Source: Rhodococcus sp. 4CII (lineage in GTDB: Bacteria > Actinomycetota > Actinomycetes > Mycobacteriales > Mycobacteriaceae). From it: DNA of 64,000 nucleotides. Where the stretch lies: the NCBI RefSeq assembly GCF_014256275.1, contig NZ_JACCFE010000002.1, forward strand, positions 5,870,001 to 5,934,000. Reading direction: 5' to 3'. Both the position numbers and the translations under genes were made by a program. Each line of letters starts with the position of its first letter. Positions within the stretch are counted from its first letter, which is position 1. The notes beneath the pieces were generated by a model. That model was not told where the DNA came from, ran no database searches, and saw only the letters and a list, made by a program, of their open reading frames with translations. This document shows, in pieces, positions 54,422-62,578 of the stretch.

Positions 54422-54901
54422 ATGATCGGACGGTTGGTAGTGGACAGCAAATGTGATGTCGTTTATGCGGACGACCTGGTGGTCGGCGGGAAGTTCGCGC
54501 TGGGTTCGTACACGGTGACGGAGCAGGAAGTGGTCGAGTTCGCGGGGCAGTGGGATCCGCAGTCGTTCCACATCGACCGTGAATCTGCAGATGACGGCTA
54601 TTTCGGTGGGCTCATCGCGAGTGGTGTGCACACCATCGCGGTGTGTCAGCGACTGTCCGCGTTGACGCTGTACGCGGGGTGGAGCGTCATCGCCGGGAAG
54701 CAGATGCGCGATGTGAACTTCCTGCGGCCGGTGCGGCCGGGTGATGTGCTCACCGGAAACCTGGTGGTCGAGGATGTGGTTCCGGACGATCGCGGACGAG
54801 CCCTGGTGACTGTTGCGGCGGAGATTCTCAACGGATCGGGTAAGCAGGTCCTGACGTCGGTGACCGAGATGTACATGCGCTGCCGGCCCGAAACCGACTG
54901 A
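54422..54901 (+). CDS. MaoC-like hotdog-fold hydratase
   Basis: 159 residues from ATG 54422 (gggggctgtagcga); a GTG six codons later is an alternative start. The hydratase-type hotdog features are YTVTEQEVVEFAGQWDPQSFHID, GYFGGLIASGVHTIAV (the A-G-x-H helix end) and DVNFLRPVRPGDVLTGNLVVEDV. MaoC proteins hydrate enoyl-CoA in fatty-acid and polyketide metabolism. It is a single gene with no obvious partner; the exact role is unknown. Confidence 0.85.
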   Translation: MIGRLVVDSKCDVVYADDLVVGGKFALGSYTVTEQEVVEFAGQWDPQSFHIDRESADDGYFGGLIASGVHTIAVCQRLSALTLYAGWSVIAGKQMRDVNFLRPVRPGDVLTGNLVVEDVVPDDRGRALVTVAAEILNGSGKQVLTSVTEMYMRCRPETD

Positions 54902-54995
54902 TCGTCGAATTTCTTCAACGAACACTCTCGTCGAGGATTGTTTTCCGGGTTTCTGGGTATCGCCCCGAGAGGCCATGTAACCAACGGAGGCAATT

Positions 54996-55310
54996 ATGAG
55001 AATGGGTAGGAGAGTGGCCGCGGTGGCAGTATTCGCGGCTTCGATCGGATTGGGAGCGTCCGGTGTCGCCTGGGGTGGCACTCTCGACTCGGCGGTACCG
55101 GTGCGCAGGCCGGATGTGGTCCAACCGATGCCACCGGGGTTCCCGCAGAACGGACCGATCGGGTGCGACGACTGGGCGGAACCCTACGAGAACAATGTGC
55201 CGCAATGGGGCACCGACCCGTACAACCAATTCGACAACTGGTGCGACGGCCCCGACGACGGCATTTCCTCGCAGCCGGCCAACAATCAGGGCCGGACGGT
55301 CAACCCCTGA
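54996..55310 (+). CDS. Small secreted protein of unknown function
   Basis: 104 residues from ATG 54996 (acggaggcaatt). A signal peptide (cleavage near residue 27, VAWGG) gives a small mature protein rich in Pro, Asn, Asp and Trp with two Cys (IGCDDWAEPYE, DNWCDGPDDG) that could form one disulfide. No family recognised. Similar short exported proteins occur widely in Rhodococcus envelopes. Confidence 0.7.
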   Translation: MRMGRRVAAVAVFAASIGLGASGVAWGGTLDSAVPVRRPDVVQPMPPGFPQNGPIGCDDWAEPYENNVPQWGTDPYNQFDNWCDGPDDGISSQPANNQGRTVNP

Positions 55311-55443
55311 TTCGCCGGTGATTATTCGCACGACGCAGGGGGCCGTGGTGCGGCTCGATCGTGATCTGAAACCGACTGTTCGACAGATTTCGCGTCAGTC
55401 CGTGGTCAGTGCGCCCTGGAAGTTCTCCTCCCGGGCGCGCTGA

Positions 55444-55806
55444 TCATCGTCCGTCGGGCGGTTCGTGCAGGCCGAATGCGGATCCCTGATCGTCGTGGCA
55501 CAGTTTGAACTTTCCGAATTTCGCCACCGACTCCGGGTCTCCGCCCAAATCCACGGCGTCGACGGTGCCGCCCAGTGCCAGCACTTGCTCGACGGCGGCC
55601 GCGAGGTCGGGCACCCGGAAGAAGACGTAGGGGCTGGCTCCTTCGTCGCCGCCGTGGATGCCGCCCGGGACGTTCGGTGTGTTGATCGCGTACCCCGACC
55701 CGCCGGGCCCGGATTCGAATTCCCAGCCGAACAAGGCTGAGTAGAACTTCCGGCCCTGTTCGGTGTTGGCTACACCCAATTCGAAGAACGACAGTTCGCC
55801 CGACAT
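55444..55806 (-). CDS. VOC-superfamily protein
   Basis: 120 residues from ATG 55806 (ggaggagtgctc site). Its short VOC modules read LSFFELGVANTEQGRKFYSALFGWEFE and YVFFRVPDLAAAVEQVLALGGTV, ending KLCHDDQGSAFGLHEPP. The small size and the sequence around FGWEFE match the group of 27-kDa-antigen/CFP-32-like VOC proteins, although half their length. Function unknown. It is the only gene between 55.3 and 55.95 kb; nothing supported lies at 55311-55443. Confidence 0.82.
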   Translation of the reverse strand: MSGELSFFELGVANTEQGRKFYSALFGWEFESGPGGSGYAINTPNVPGGIHGGDEGASPYVFFRVPDLAAAVEQVLALGGTVDAVDLGGDPESVAKFGKFKLCHDDQGSAFGLHEPPDGR

Positions 55807-55905
55807 GAGCACTCCTCCGTCGACAGTGTCCACGTGACGCTACGCCGAGTTTCCGTCGGGCATGAGCGAGTGGGCGAACCAGCTGAGCGTGAACGCAATT
55901 CGCAG

Positions 55906-55945
55906 GTGAGCGGCGCGGAGTGCCGGGGTACGCATCGCCACTCAC
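55906..55945. repeat. Intergenic palindromic repeat, class C (diverged)
   Basis: GTGAGCGGCG (55906-55915) pairs with CGCCACTCAC (55936-55945) with one mismatch, followed by GGGGC. The sequence before it lacks the usual GC-rich head. It precedes the 3' end of a small ORF on the minus strand. Confidence 0.45.
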
Positions 55946-55955
55946 GGGGCCTGCG

Positions 55956-56111
55956 TCAGGCCGCCAGCTCGTCGGCGATCTCGATGTCGATTTCCTGTTC
56001 GGTCATTCCGCCGAAGAGGTGGTTGGTGAACATGTCGGCTCGGTTCTGTGGTGGGCTGTCGGTCCCGTCGCGGTCGGACTCGCCTGTCCGACCTATGGGG
56101 TGTATCGGCAT
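55956..56111 (-). CDS. Possible small protein, 51 residues
   Basis: A 51-codon frame from ATG 56111 (site GGCGGAGCG) to TGA 55956. It reads MPIHPIGRTGESDRDGTDSP, then FTNHLFGGMTEQEIDIEIADELAA. The acidic C-terminal half is helix-prone, and the end, LAA, resembles proteolysis-targeting tails; that is only a resemblance. No family recognised; the good ribosome site is the main support. The remaining sequence to 56233 is promoter-like with no other gene. Confidence 0.4.
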   Translation of the reverse strand: MPIHPIGRTGESDRDGTDSPPQNRADMFTNHLFGGMTEQEIDIEIADELAA

Positions 56112-56233
56112 CAGACGCTCCGCCGTTTCACACCGCACGTGACTGGGCAAGCGTGTTCGGACGCGCGCTCCCACTCGCGTAGCGCTTAGGCTCGACCCGA
56201 CCGTTCGTGTCCCGGAACAGGAGATGAGACGAG

Positions 56234-56935
56234 ATGCCCGCAACCTTCGTTCTGCTGCCCGGCGCCGGCTCGGACTCGTGGTATTGGCATCGCGTCACAC
56301 CGCTCCTCGAGGAGAGTGGGCACTCGGTGATCGCCGTCGACCTGCCGTACGGCGACGACGCGGCGGGGCAGTACGAGTTCGCCGACGTCGTCGTCGATGC
56401 CGCCGAGGATGTCGAGGGGGCGATCGTGCTGGTCGCGCAGTCCATGTCCGCGTTCACCGCGGCGATCGTGTGTCAACGCGGCGAGGTCGACGTCGACCTC
56501 CTGGTTCTGGTGGCGCCCATGCTGCCGGCGCCGGGGGAGGCGCCCGGGCAGTGGTGGGCGACCACCGGTCAGCCGGACGCGAAACGCGCACTCGATGTGC
56601 GGGAGGGTCGCGACCCCGACGCCCCCGACGACCTGCGGTCGCTGTTCTTCCACGACGTTCCCGCGGCCGTAACCGAGCAGGCGTTCAGTAAGGAGGCGCC
56701 GGTGGTGTCGGATACCCCGTTCGAGACGGTGTGGCAGGCGGACGCGTGGCCGCACGTGAAGACGCGTGTCGTCGCCGGCAGTCGCGACCGACTGTTTCCG
56801 CTCGACTTCATGCAGCGGATCGTCCGGGAGCGGCTGGGTATCGTGCCGGAGGTCATCGATGCGGGACATCTCGCGGCCCTCGCGCGACCCGACGAACTCG
56901 CTGCCATGCTGGAGCGCTACGCGGCCGAACTGTAG
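56234..56935 (+). CDS. Alpha/beta hydrolase (EstC/MES-like)
   Basis: 233 residues behind caggagatgagacgag. Features: FVLLPGAGSDSWYWHRVTPLLEESGHSVIAVDLP, nucleophile elbow VAQSMSAFTA (A-Q-S-M-S rather than G-x-S-x-G), acid in AGSRDRLFPLDFMQ and His in DAGHLAALARP. This resembles the methylesterase/hydroxynitrile-lyase-like group. Substrate unknown. A class C palindrome follows its stop. Confidence 0.85.
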   Translation: MPATFVLLPGAGSDSWYWHRVTPLLEESGHSVIAVDLPYGDDAAGQYEFADVVVDAAEDVEGAIVLVAQSMSAFTAAIVCQRGEVDVDLLVLVAPMLPAPGEAPGQWWATTGQPDAKRALDVREGRDPDAPDDLRSLFFHDVPAAVTEQAFSKEAPVVSDTPFETVWQADAWPHVKTRVVAGSRDRLFPLDFMQRIVRERLGIVPEVIDAGHLAALARPDELAAMLERYAAEL

Positions 56936-56940
56936 GACAG

Positions 56941-56980
56941 GTGAGTGGCAATGCGTGCTGGAGGGCGCAATGCCACTCAC
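56941..56980. repeat. Intergenic palindromic repeat, class C
   Basis: GTGAGTGGCAATGCG (56941-56955) pairs with CGCAATGCCACTCAC (56966-56980), 14 of 15 positions, with a 10-base loop (TGCTGGAGGG). It follows the alpha/beta hydrolase by 5 bases and has the form of a terminator. Confidence 0.75.
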
Positions 56981-57013
56981 GGTGGGCACATCCGTCGAGA
57001 GAAAGAGCAGTAG

Positions 57014-57454
57014 ATGGCGTTGTCGGTGTCAGGCGAGTTCGAGATCGAAGCACCCCCGGAGCGGGTGATGGCCGCTTTGGTGGAGGTCGAACGCATTCCC
57101 GAGTGGTCGGCGGTGCACAAGAAGGTCGTGGTGGAGTCGCGGTTCGACGACGGACGTCCCCGCACCGTGCGGATGACGCTTGCCGTCCTCGGTGTCTCCG
57201 ACGTTCAGCTGGCCGAGCACAAGTGGATCGGGGACGAACACATGTCGTGGACGCTTCTCGAGAGCGAGAAGCAGAAGTGCCAGGAGGGGGAGTACCGACT
57301 GACCCCCACCGCCCGCGGGACGCTGGTGTCCCTGACGATGTCGGTGGAGCCGAAGGTGTGGGTGCCGAAGTCCGTGCTGCGGCAGGGGCAGAAGCAGGCC
57401 GTCCGGCTGATCCGCAAGGGCTTCACCAAGTTCGTTCTGGAGAACTACGTCTGA
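57014..57454 (+). CDS. SRPBCC-family lipid/ligand-binding protein
   Basis: 146 residues. The START/Bet v1-like pattern is VSGEFEIEAPPERVMAALVEVERIPEWSAVHK at the start (strand plus two helices), LTMSVEPKVWVPK in the late strands and a long C-terminal helix RQGQKQAVRLIRKGFTKFVLENYV. Cyclases, dehydratases and ligand carriers share this fold, so the role is unknown. It converges on the pRiA4b-like gene (7-base gap). Confidence 0.85.
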   Translation: MALSVSGEFEIEAPPERVMAALVEVERIPEWSAVHKKVVVESRFDDGRPRTVRMTLAVLGVSDVQLAEHKWIGDEHMSWTLLESEKQKCQEGEYRLTPTARGTLVSLTMSVEPKVWVPKSVLRQGQKQAVRLIRKGFTKFVLENYV

Positions 57455-57461
57455 CCCCGCA

Positions 57462-59222
57462 CTACCCGAACAACGTCGCGAGGTCCTCGTTGACCCGGTC
57501 TCGATCGAACGAGGTCGGATCGAGTTGCTGACCGGGGCGAAGACCGAGCCATTCCCGGATCTCCGCGTGCTCCTCGTGTCGTGGATCGGCGCTGGCGTCG
57601 ATCTTGGCTGCCCAGCCCCACGGCCCGCCGGAATCCTCGTACGGCGCCATGTTGCCTCCGTCGAGGCAGAGCGCGCCGGCGAAGTCAGGATGGGGGTCGT
57701 CGACGGATTCGACGACGATGTGATGGATCCAGTCGTCACCGAAGTCGTACAGGTAGGTGAGATGGTCGCCGACGGAGCTGAGCAGCAACCCGATGGGGAC
57801 CTCCTCCTCCGGAACGGCCGGGCCTTCCACGTCGCGGTGCGCGATGTCGTCGGCGGGGATGAAAACTCCGCCGCCCGAGTACGCCGGTCCGACGGAGAAC
57901 TCGTGGAGATGAGAGTCCTCCCACCCGAACGCGGACTGGATGATGTCATGGAGAGCGGCGAGCGGCAGCGTGGCGTCGAGTCGAATGCGACGCCAGATGG
58001 GAATGTGTGTGCCTTCCAACGAGATACGCAGTGTGACCTGCGAATCCACCACGTCGGGCAGTGCGTACTCGGTTTCCGGACTCGCGAGCTGGACGGCACG
58101 CAGGACGGCGGGCTGCAGCGCGGCCGGAACGCGGTAGGCGTCATCCTTGGTCAGCCACTTCTGCTCCACCAGCGTCTCCAATCGGTCGTGGATGAATTCA
58201 TCCATGATCGATTGTTCGTCGTCGAGTGGCGCGTCTTCCGACGGGGCGAGGGACGGCTCCGGTGTCATTCCCGCCAGAATCACCTGCATCACCACGACAT
58301 CGGTCAGTTGCGTGAGGTCGTCCGGATGATCGTGCGTCGAGACGAGTTGGCTGCGAACGAATTCGGTGACGGCGGCACGTATCAACGGCAGCGCCCCGGT
58401 CGTGCGGTCGGCGAACAGTTCCGCGTTCGGTCCACGGGCGGCGCGCGTGGAGTTGACGGTAATGAGACCGACCTCTTCGGCGGTTTCCCAATATGACATC
58501 ATGTCGGGCACCTCACGCATCGAGCGGATTTTCCCGACCCGCGGAATGCCCACCGAGCCGACGTCGAGATCGATTCCCAGCGCGTCAGCGAGAGCGGGAA
58601 CCGAGACGGGCTTGGGCACCTTGGTGGAGGTGACGGGCTTACTCGTGCCGACCCAGTCGACAAGTGCGGCGAGTGCTGTGATCGCGGGAAGGGCGAGCAG
58701 TGCGCGAAGTTCGTCTTCTTCGTCCACGGTGGGAAGCGGGATGTCGTCCGGAAAGAGGACGGGTGGCTCCGGCTCGACGAATTCGAGGAGGTCCTCGATG
58801 CAATGCGTGAAGTCCTCCTCGGTGCCGGTCCACAGCCGATTCTCGTCGAGAAAGTTCAGGAACGTCAGGGTTGAGGCGACGATTGTCATGGCGACGTCGT
58901 CCATGTTGTCGGAATCTTGCGCGACGAGTTCGTCGGCGGCCTCGAGCAGGGTATGCGCGTCCGCCGGGAGCCAGCCGGTGGCACGGAAACCGGGGCGGGC
59001 GTGCGCGAGGTTCGTGAGTGTCGACTCGACGAGGTGCCCGTAGGCTTCCGCATCCTCGGTGAGATCGCCGCCGTGCAGCCACTGCACGAAGCTGTCGATG
59101 AGCGCCTGGTCGACGGCGGGAGTGGGAAACAGTGGTGACACGGTGGAGCGGTTCCGTCGTTGGCGTGCCTTCTGCTTTGCCGCACGCTTCTGGCCCGGAT
59201 TGCTCCTGCGGTTCGATCCCAT
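57462..59222 (-). CDS. pRiA4b ORF-3-like domain protein
   Basis: 586 residues from ATG 59222; the frame is open for 50 more codons upstream but has no site, and the gene begins with a basic segment (SNRRSNPGQKRAAKQKARQRRNR). The C-terminal roughly 190 residues are the plasmid pRiA4b ORF-3-like domain: VTLRISLEGTHIPIWRRIRLDATLPLAALHDIIQSAFGWEDSHLHEF and LTYLYDFGDDWIHHIVVESV. The N-terminal 390 residues are acidic and helical with no recognised domain. The family is of unknown function and often sits near mobile or toxin-like genes. Compare the second, partial copy at the right end of the window. Confidence 0.82.
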   Translation of the reverse strand: MGSNRRSNPGQKRAAKQKARQRRNRSTVSPLFPTPAVDQALIDSFVQWLHGGDLTEDAEAYGHLVESTLTNLAHARPGFRATGWLPADAHTLLEAADELVAQDSDNMDDVAMTIVASTLTFLNFLDENRLWTGTEEDFTHCIEDLLEFVEPEPPVLFPDDIPLPTVDEEDELRALLALPAITALAALVDWVGTSKPVTSTKVPKPVSVPALADALGIDLDVGSVGIPRVGKIRSMREVPDMMSYWETAEEVGLITVNSTRAARGPNAELFADRTTGALPLIRAAVTEFVRSQLVSTHDHPDDLTQLTDVVVMQVILAGMTPEPSLAPSEDAPLDDEQSIMDEFIHDRLETLVEQKWLTKDDAYRVPAALQPAVLRAVQLASPETEYALPDVVDSQVTLRISLEGTHIPIWRRIRLDATLPLAALHDIIQSAFGWEDSHLHEFSVGPAYSGGGVFIPADDIAHRDVEGPAVPEEEVPIGLLLSSVGDHLTYLYDFGDDWIHHIVVESVDDPHPDFAGALCLDGGNMAPYEDSGGPWGWAAKIDASADPRHEEHAEIREWLGLRPGQQLDPTSFDRDRVNEDLATLFG

Positions 59223-59341
59223 GGCGAGATCGTAACGCCCGCAGAGCTCAGGTAGTCGGGGCTGAGTGATCGGACAGCCCGGCGGCTCGATCGCAGCGGC
59301 GTTAGGCTGACCAGCGGCAGAAATTGTGAGTGAGGAAACAG

Positions 59342-61210
59342 ATGACGGTCGACCAGAGCAGCCCCACCACACTTCGGCGACTGTCGATGCGGTTGGCCGA
59401 GATTCGCGACGACACGGACGACGACAAGCTGTCGGCCGGCTTCCTCCTCGTCGCGACGATCGTCGCGTTGGTGTGGGCCAACATCGGTCATTCGTACGAG
59501 TCGTTCTGGCACACGCCGGTGACGATCCAGATCGGCGATTACGTGGTCAGCCTCGACCTGAAGCACTGGGTCAACGACGGGTTGATGACGCTGTTCTTCT
59601 TCGTGGTGGGGTTGGAGGTGAAACGCGAGCTGACGATCGGCGAACTCACCGACCGTGCCCGCGCCGCCGTCCCGCTTCTCGCCGCAATCGCGGGTCTGGC
59701 GCTGCCCGCAGCGCTGTTCCTCGTCCTCAACCCCACCGGGGAGGAGGCGAGCGCATGGGGCGTCGTCGTCTCGACCGACACCGCGTTCGTGCTGGGGGCG
59801 CTCGCGCTGGTCGGGCCCCGATGCCCCGCCCGGTTGCGCTTGTTCATCCTGACCCTCGCCGTCGCCGACGACATCGGCGCCCTCGCGATCATCGCGTTCT
59901 TCTACACCGACAACCTGCGGCTCGGGCCCCTGCTCCTCGGGTGTGTGGGGCTGCTGCTGATCATGCAGTTGCGCAAGCTCGAGGTGTGGCGGGGCGTCGC
60001 CTACTTCGTGGTCGCGGCGGCCACCTGGGTGGCGTTCTACGAATCCGGCGTCCACCCCACCCTCGTCGGTGTGCTGATCGCGCTGATCCTGCCGGTGTAT
60101 CCGCCGCGGCGCAGTGAGGTGGAGCGGGCCGGGGAACTCACGCGCGCGTTCCGGCAGTCACCCAACTCCGAATACGCCCGCGCCGCACAGCTCGGGGTGC
60201 TGCGGGCGGTGTCCGTCAACGAGCGCCTGCTGCGCTTCTACCAGCCGTACACCGCGTTCCTCGTCGTCCCGATCTTCGCGCTCGCCAACGCGGGTGTGGT
60301 CATCACCGGGCAGACCCTCGCGGACGCGGCCCGGTCGTCGCTGGCGTGGGGCATCGTCCTCGGCCTGGTGGTCGGCAAGCTCGTCGGCATCACCGCGGCC
60401 ACCGCCGTCTTCTCGAAGCTGCGGCCGGGAAGCCTGCCACCCGGGCTGACGCTCTCGCAGATCACCGGCGGCAGCGCGCTGGCCGGCATCGGCTTCACCA
60501 TCTCCCTCTTCATCGTCGACCTCGCCATCGACTCTCCCGAGCTGGCCAACGAGGCCCGGGTCGGCGTCCTGACGGCGGCCGTCATCGCGACGGTGCTCGG
60601 CTGGGCGCTTTTCCGGCTGTCGGACTGGCGGTACCCGCCGACGAAGGCGCCCGGGCTCACCCTCCTGCGGCCCGTCACCCTCACCCGCGATCACGTGCGC
60701 GGCCCGGCCGATGCGCCGCTTACCCTCGTCGAGTACGGCGACTTCGAATGCCCGTTCTGCAGCAAGGCCACCGGCAGCATTCGGGACGTGCGAGCGCATT
60801 TCGGTGACGAACTGCGCTACGTCTTCCGGCATCTGCCCCTCGACGACGTGCACCCGCACGCCCGGTTCGCCGCCCAGGCCAGCGAGGCGGCGGCCGCGCA
60901 GGGTCGGTTCTGGGAGATGCACGACCACCTGTTCGCCAACAGCGACGCCCTTTCCGAAGACGAGATCTTCGGGTACGCGGCCGAGCTGGGGCTCGACACG
61001 GACCGGTTCGAGGAAGACATCCGCAAGGGCGAATACCTCCACCGCGTCGACGACGACGAACTCGACGCCGAGTCGAGCGACTTCCGCGGGACCCCGACGT
61101 TCTACCTCGGCGCGACGGGCACCGACCTCGTCCGGCACAGCGGCCCCTACGACGCCGCGACCCTCATCGGACAGCTCGAGCAGGCCCGCGGCGCCGACGC
61201 CCGGCCGTGA
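59342..61210 (+). CDS. nhaA: NhaA Na+/H+ antiporter fused to a DsbA-like thioredoxin domain
   Basis: 622 residues from ATG 59342. Residues about 20-420 are NhaA, with GLMTLFFFVVGLEVKRELTIGEL, TDTAFVLGALALVG, LAVADDIGALAIIAFFY (the acidic DD pair for ion binding) and about 12 TM helices. From about residue 440 a DsbA-type domain follows: PADAPLTLVEYGDFECPFCSKATGSIRDVR with the CxxC at 470-473, then helical insertion and GTPTFYLGATGT (cis-Pro loop). The antiporter exchanges Na+ for H+ to control pH and salt. The thiol domain may act as a periplasmic redox or scaffold module. No frameshift separates the parts. Confidence 0.88.
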   Translation: MTVDQSSPTTLRRLSMRLAEIRDDTDDDKLSAGFLLVATIVALVWANIGHSYESFWHTPVTIQIGDYVVSLDLKHWVNDGLMTLFFFVVGLEVKRELTIGELTDRARAAVPLLAAIAGLALPAALFLVLNPTGEEASAWGVVVSTDTAFVLGALALVGPRCPARLRLFILTLAVADDIGALAIIAFFYTDNLRLGPLLLGCVGLLLIMQLRKLEVWRGVAYFVVAAATWVAFYESGVHPTLVGVLIALILPVYPPRRSEVERAGELTRAFRQSPNSEYARAAQLGVLRAVSVNERLLRFYQPYTAFLVVPIFALANAGVVITGQTLADAARSSLAWGIVLGLVVGKLVGITAATAVFSKLRPGSLPPGLTLSQITGGSALAGIGFTISLFIVDLAIDSPELANEARVGVLTAAVIATVLGWALFRLSDWRYPPTKAPGLTLLRPVTLTRDHVRGPADAPLTLVEYGDFECPFCSKATGSIRDVRAHFGDELRYVFRHLPLDDVHPHARFAAQASEAAAAQGRFWEMHDHLFANSDALSEDEIFGYAAELGLDTDRFEEDIRKGEYLHRVDDDELDAESSDFRGTPTFYLGATGTDLVRHSGPYDAATLIGQLEQARGADARP

Positions 61211-61561
61211 TCAGCTACGCGACTCCTTCACCGCCTGGACGGCGTCGGGGGTGACCGGGTCGACGCTGTCGGCGAAGTCGTCGTGCTTCTTCAGGTAGCC
61301 GGCGACGAACGGGCAGATCGGAACGATCCGCTTCCCGCTGCGGACGGTCTCGTCGAGCGCGCGGTGGATCAGGGCGCTGGCGAGGCCGCGACCCGCGAAC
61401 TGGTCACCGATCTCGGTGTGGAAGAAGATGCGCTGGTCGCCGCGGTCGAGGTACTCGGTGAGCCCGGCGCGCTCTCCGTCGACGTGGATTTCGAAGCGGT
61501 GGTGGTCGGGGGCGTCCCGCACGTCGGGAGCGGAGCCTGCGGTCGTGTCTTCGGATGTCAT
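61211..61561 (-). CDS. Small GNAT-like N-acetyltransferase (YjdJ type)
   Basis: 116 residues. A short GNAT fold of the type in DHHRFEIHVDGERAGLTEYLDRGDQRIFFHTEIGDQFAGRGLASALIHRALDETVRSGKRIVPICPFVAGYLKKH, with the acetyl-CoA loop GDQFAGRGLASALI and the YLKKH end. Acceptor unknown; some relatives acetylate amines or peptides. It converges on the NhaA gene with no gap and lies 95 bases from the divergent monooxygenase. Confidence 0.83.
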   Translation of the reverse strand: MTSEDTTAGSAPDVRDAPDHHRFEIHVDGERAGLTEYLDRGDQRIFFHTEIGDQFAGRGLASALIHRALDETVRSGKRIVPICPFVAGYLKKHDDFADSVDPVTPDAVQAVKESRS

Positions 61562-61656
61562 GAACCCACTATGCCGCCCGGCGAACCGGGTGTTCCCGGC
61601 GGGCGAGGTGGTGGATGATCGAAGGGGGCCGGGAACCGAGAGGGGACGCGACCGAG

Positions 61657-62565
61657 ATGACCGATTACGGCAGAACCCTCCAGTTCGGCGTGTTCGTCAC
61701 CCCGACGGTGGAGTTGCTGGGCAACACCTTCGAACTCGCCGCACTCGCCGACGAGACCGGGCTCGATTTCGTCGCCGTTCAGGATCACCCGTACCAGGCG
61801 AAGTTCCTCGACTCCTTCTCGCTGATGGGCACCCTGCTGGCCCGGACGGAGCGGGTGCGCGTGTTTCCCGACGTCGCGTGCCTGCCGCTGCGCCCGCCCG
61901 CGGTGATGGCGAAGGCCGCGGCCAGCCTCGACGTGATGTCGGGCGGCCGGTTCGAACTGGCGCTGGGCGCGGGCGCCTTCTGGGAGGCGATCGGGGCGAT
62001 GGGCGGCGACGTCCGCACACCCGGGCAGGCGGCGACGGCGGTGGAGGAGGCGGTCGAGGTGATCCGCCTGATGTGGTCGGGTGAGCGTGCCGTCCGATCG
62101 GAGGGCGAGTATTACCGACTCGACGGCGTGCATCCCGGGCCGGTTCCGGCGCATCCGATGGGGATCTGGCTCGGTGTCGGCGGGCCGCGGTTGCTGCGTG
62201 CGCTGGGTCGTTCCGCCGACGGATGGGTTCCGTCGAGCTCCTACTTCCCGCCGGAGGTCCTGCCCGGCATGCACGCGAAGATCGATGCGGGCGCCGCAGA
62301 CGCCGGCCGTGATCCGAGTTCGATCGTCCGCGCCTACAACATCTTCGGGCGGGTGGGCGACACTCCGTCGGACACGCTGTTCGAGGGAACCGCCGAGCAG
62401 TGGGTGAGCCAACTGACGGACCTCGCGGTGGAGACGGGCATGGACACGTTCGTCTTCGGCACCGACGGCGACGACCCCGCGCAGGTCAGGAAATTCGCGA
62501 CCGACGTCGCACCGGCCGTGCGGGCCGCCGTCGACGCGTGCCGCGGCGTCGGCACCCCCGCGTGA
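61657..62565 (+). CDS. LLM-class (F420-dependent type) oxidoreductase
   Basis: 302 residues from ATG 61657 (gagaggggacgcgaccgag). Landmarks are LQFGVFVTPTVELLGNTFELAALADETGLDFVAVQDHPYQAKFLDSFSLMGTL, DVMSGGRFELALGAGAFW, PGQAATAVEEAVEVIRLMWSG and HPMGIWLGVGGPRLLRALGRSADGWVP. This spacing fits F420-dependent members (methylene-tetrahydromethanopterin-reductase-like) rather than the sulfonate group. Substrate unknown. Actinomycetes make F420, so the cofactor is plausible. Confidence 0.83.
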   Translation: MTDYGRTLQFGVFVTPTVELLGNTFELAALADETGLDFVAVQDHPYQAKFLDSFSLMGTLLARTERVRVFPDVACLPLRPPAVMAKAAASLDVMSGGRFELALGAGAFWEAIGAMGGDVRTPGQAATAVEEAVEVIRLMWSGERAVRSEGEYYRLDGVHPGPVPAHPMGIWLGVGGPRLLRALGRSADGWVPSSSYFPPEVLPGMHAKIDAGAADAGRDPSSIVRAYNIFGRVGDTPSDTLFEGTAEQWVSQLTDLAVETGMDTFVFGTDGDDPAQVRKFATDVAPAVRAAVDACRGVGTPA

Positions 62566-62578
62566 GCGACCGCGCGGG

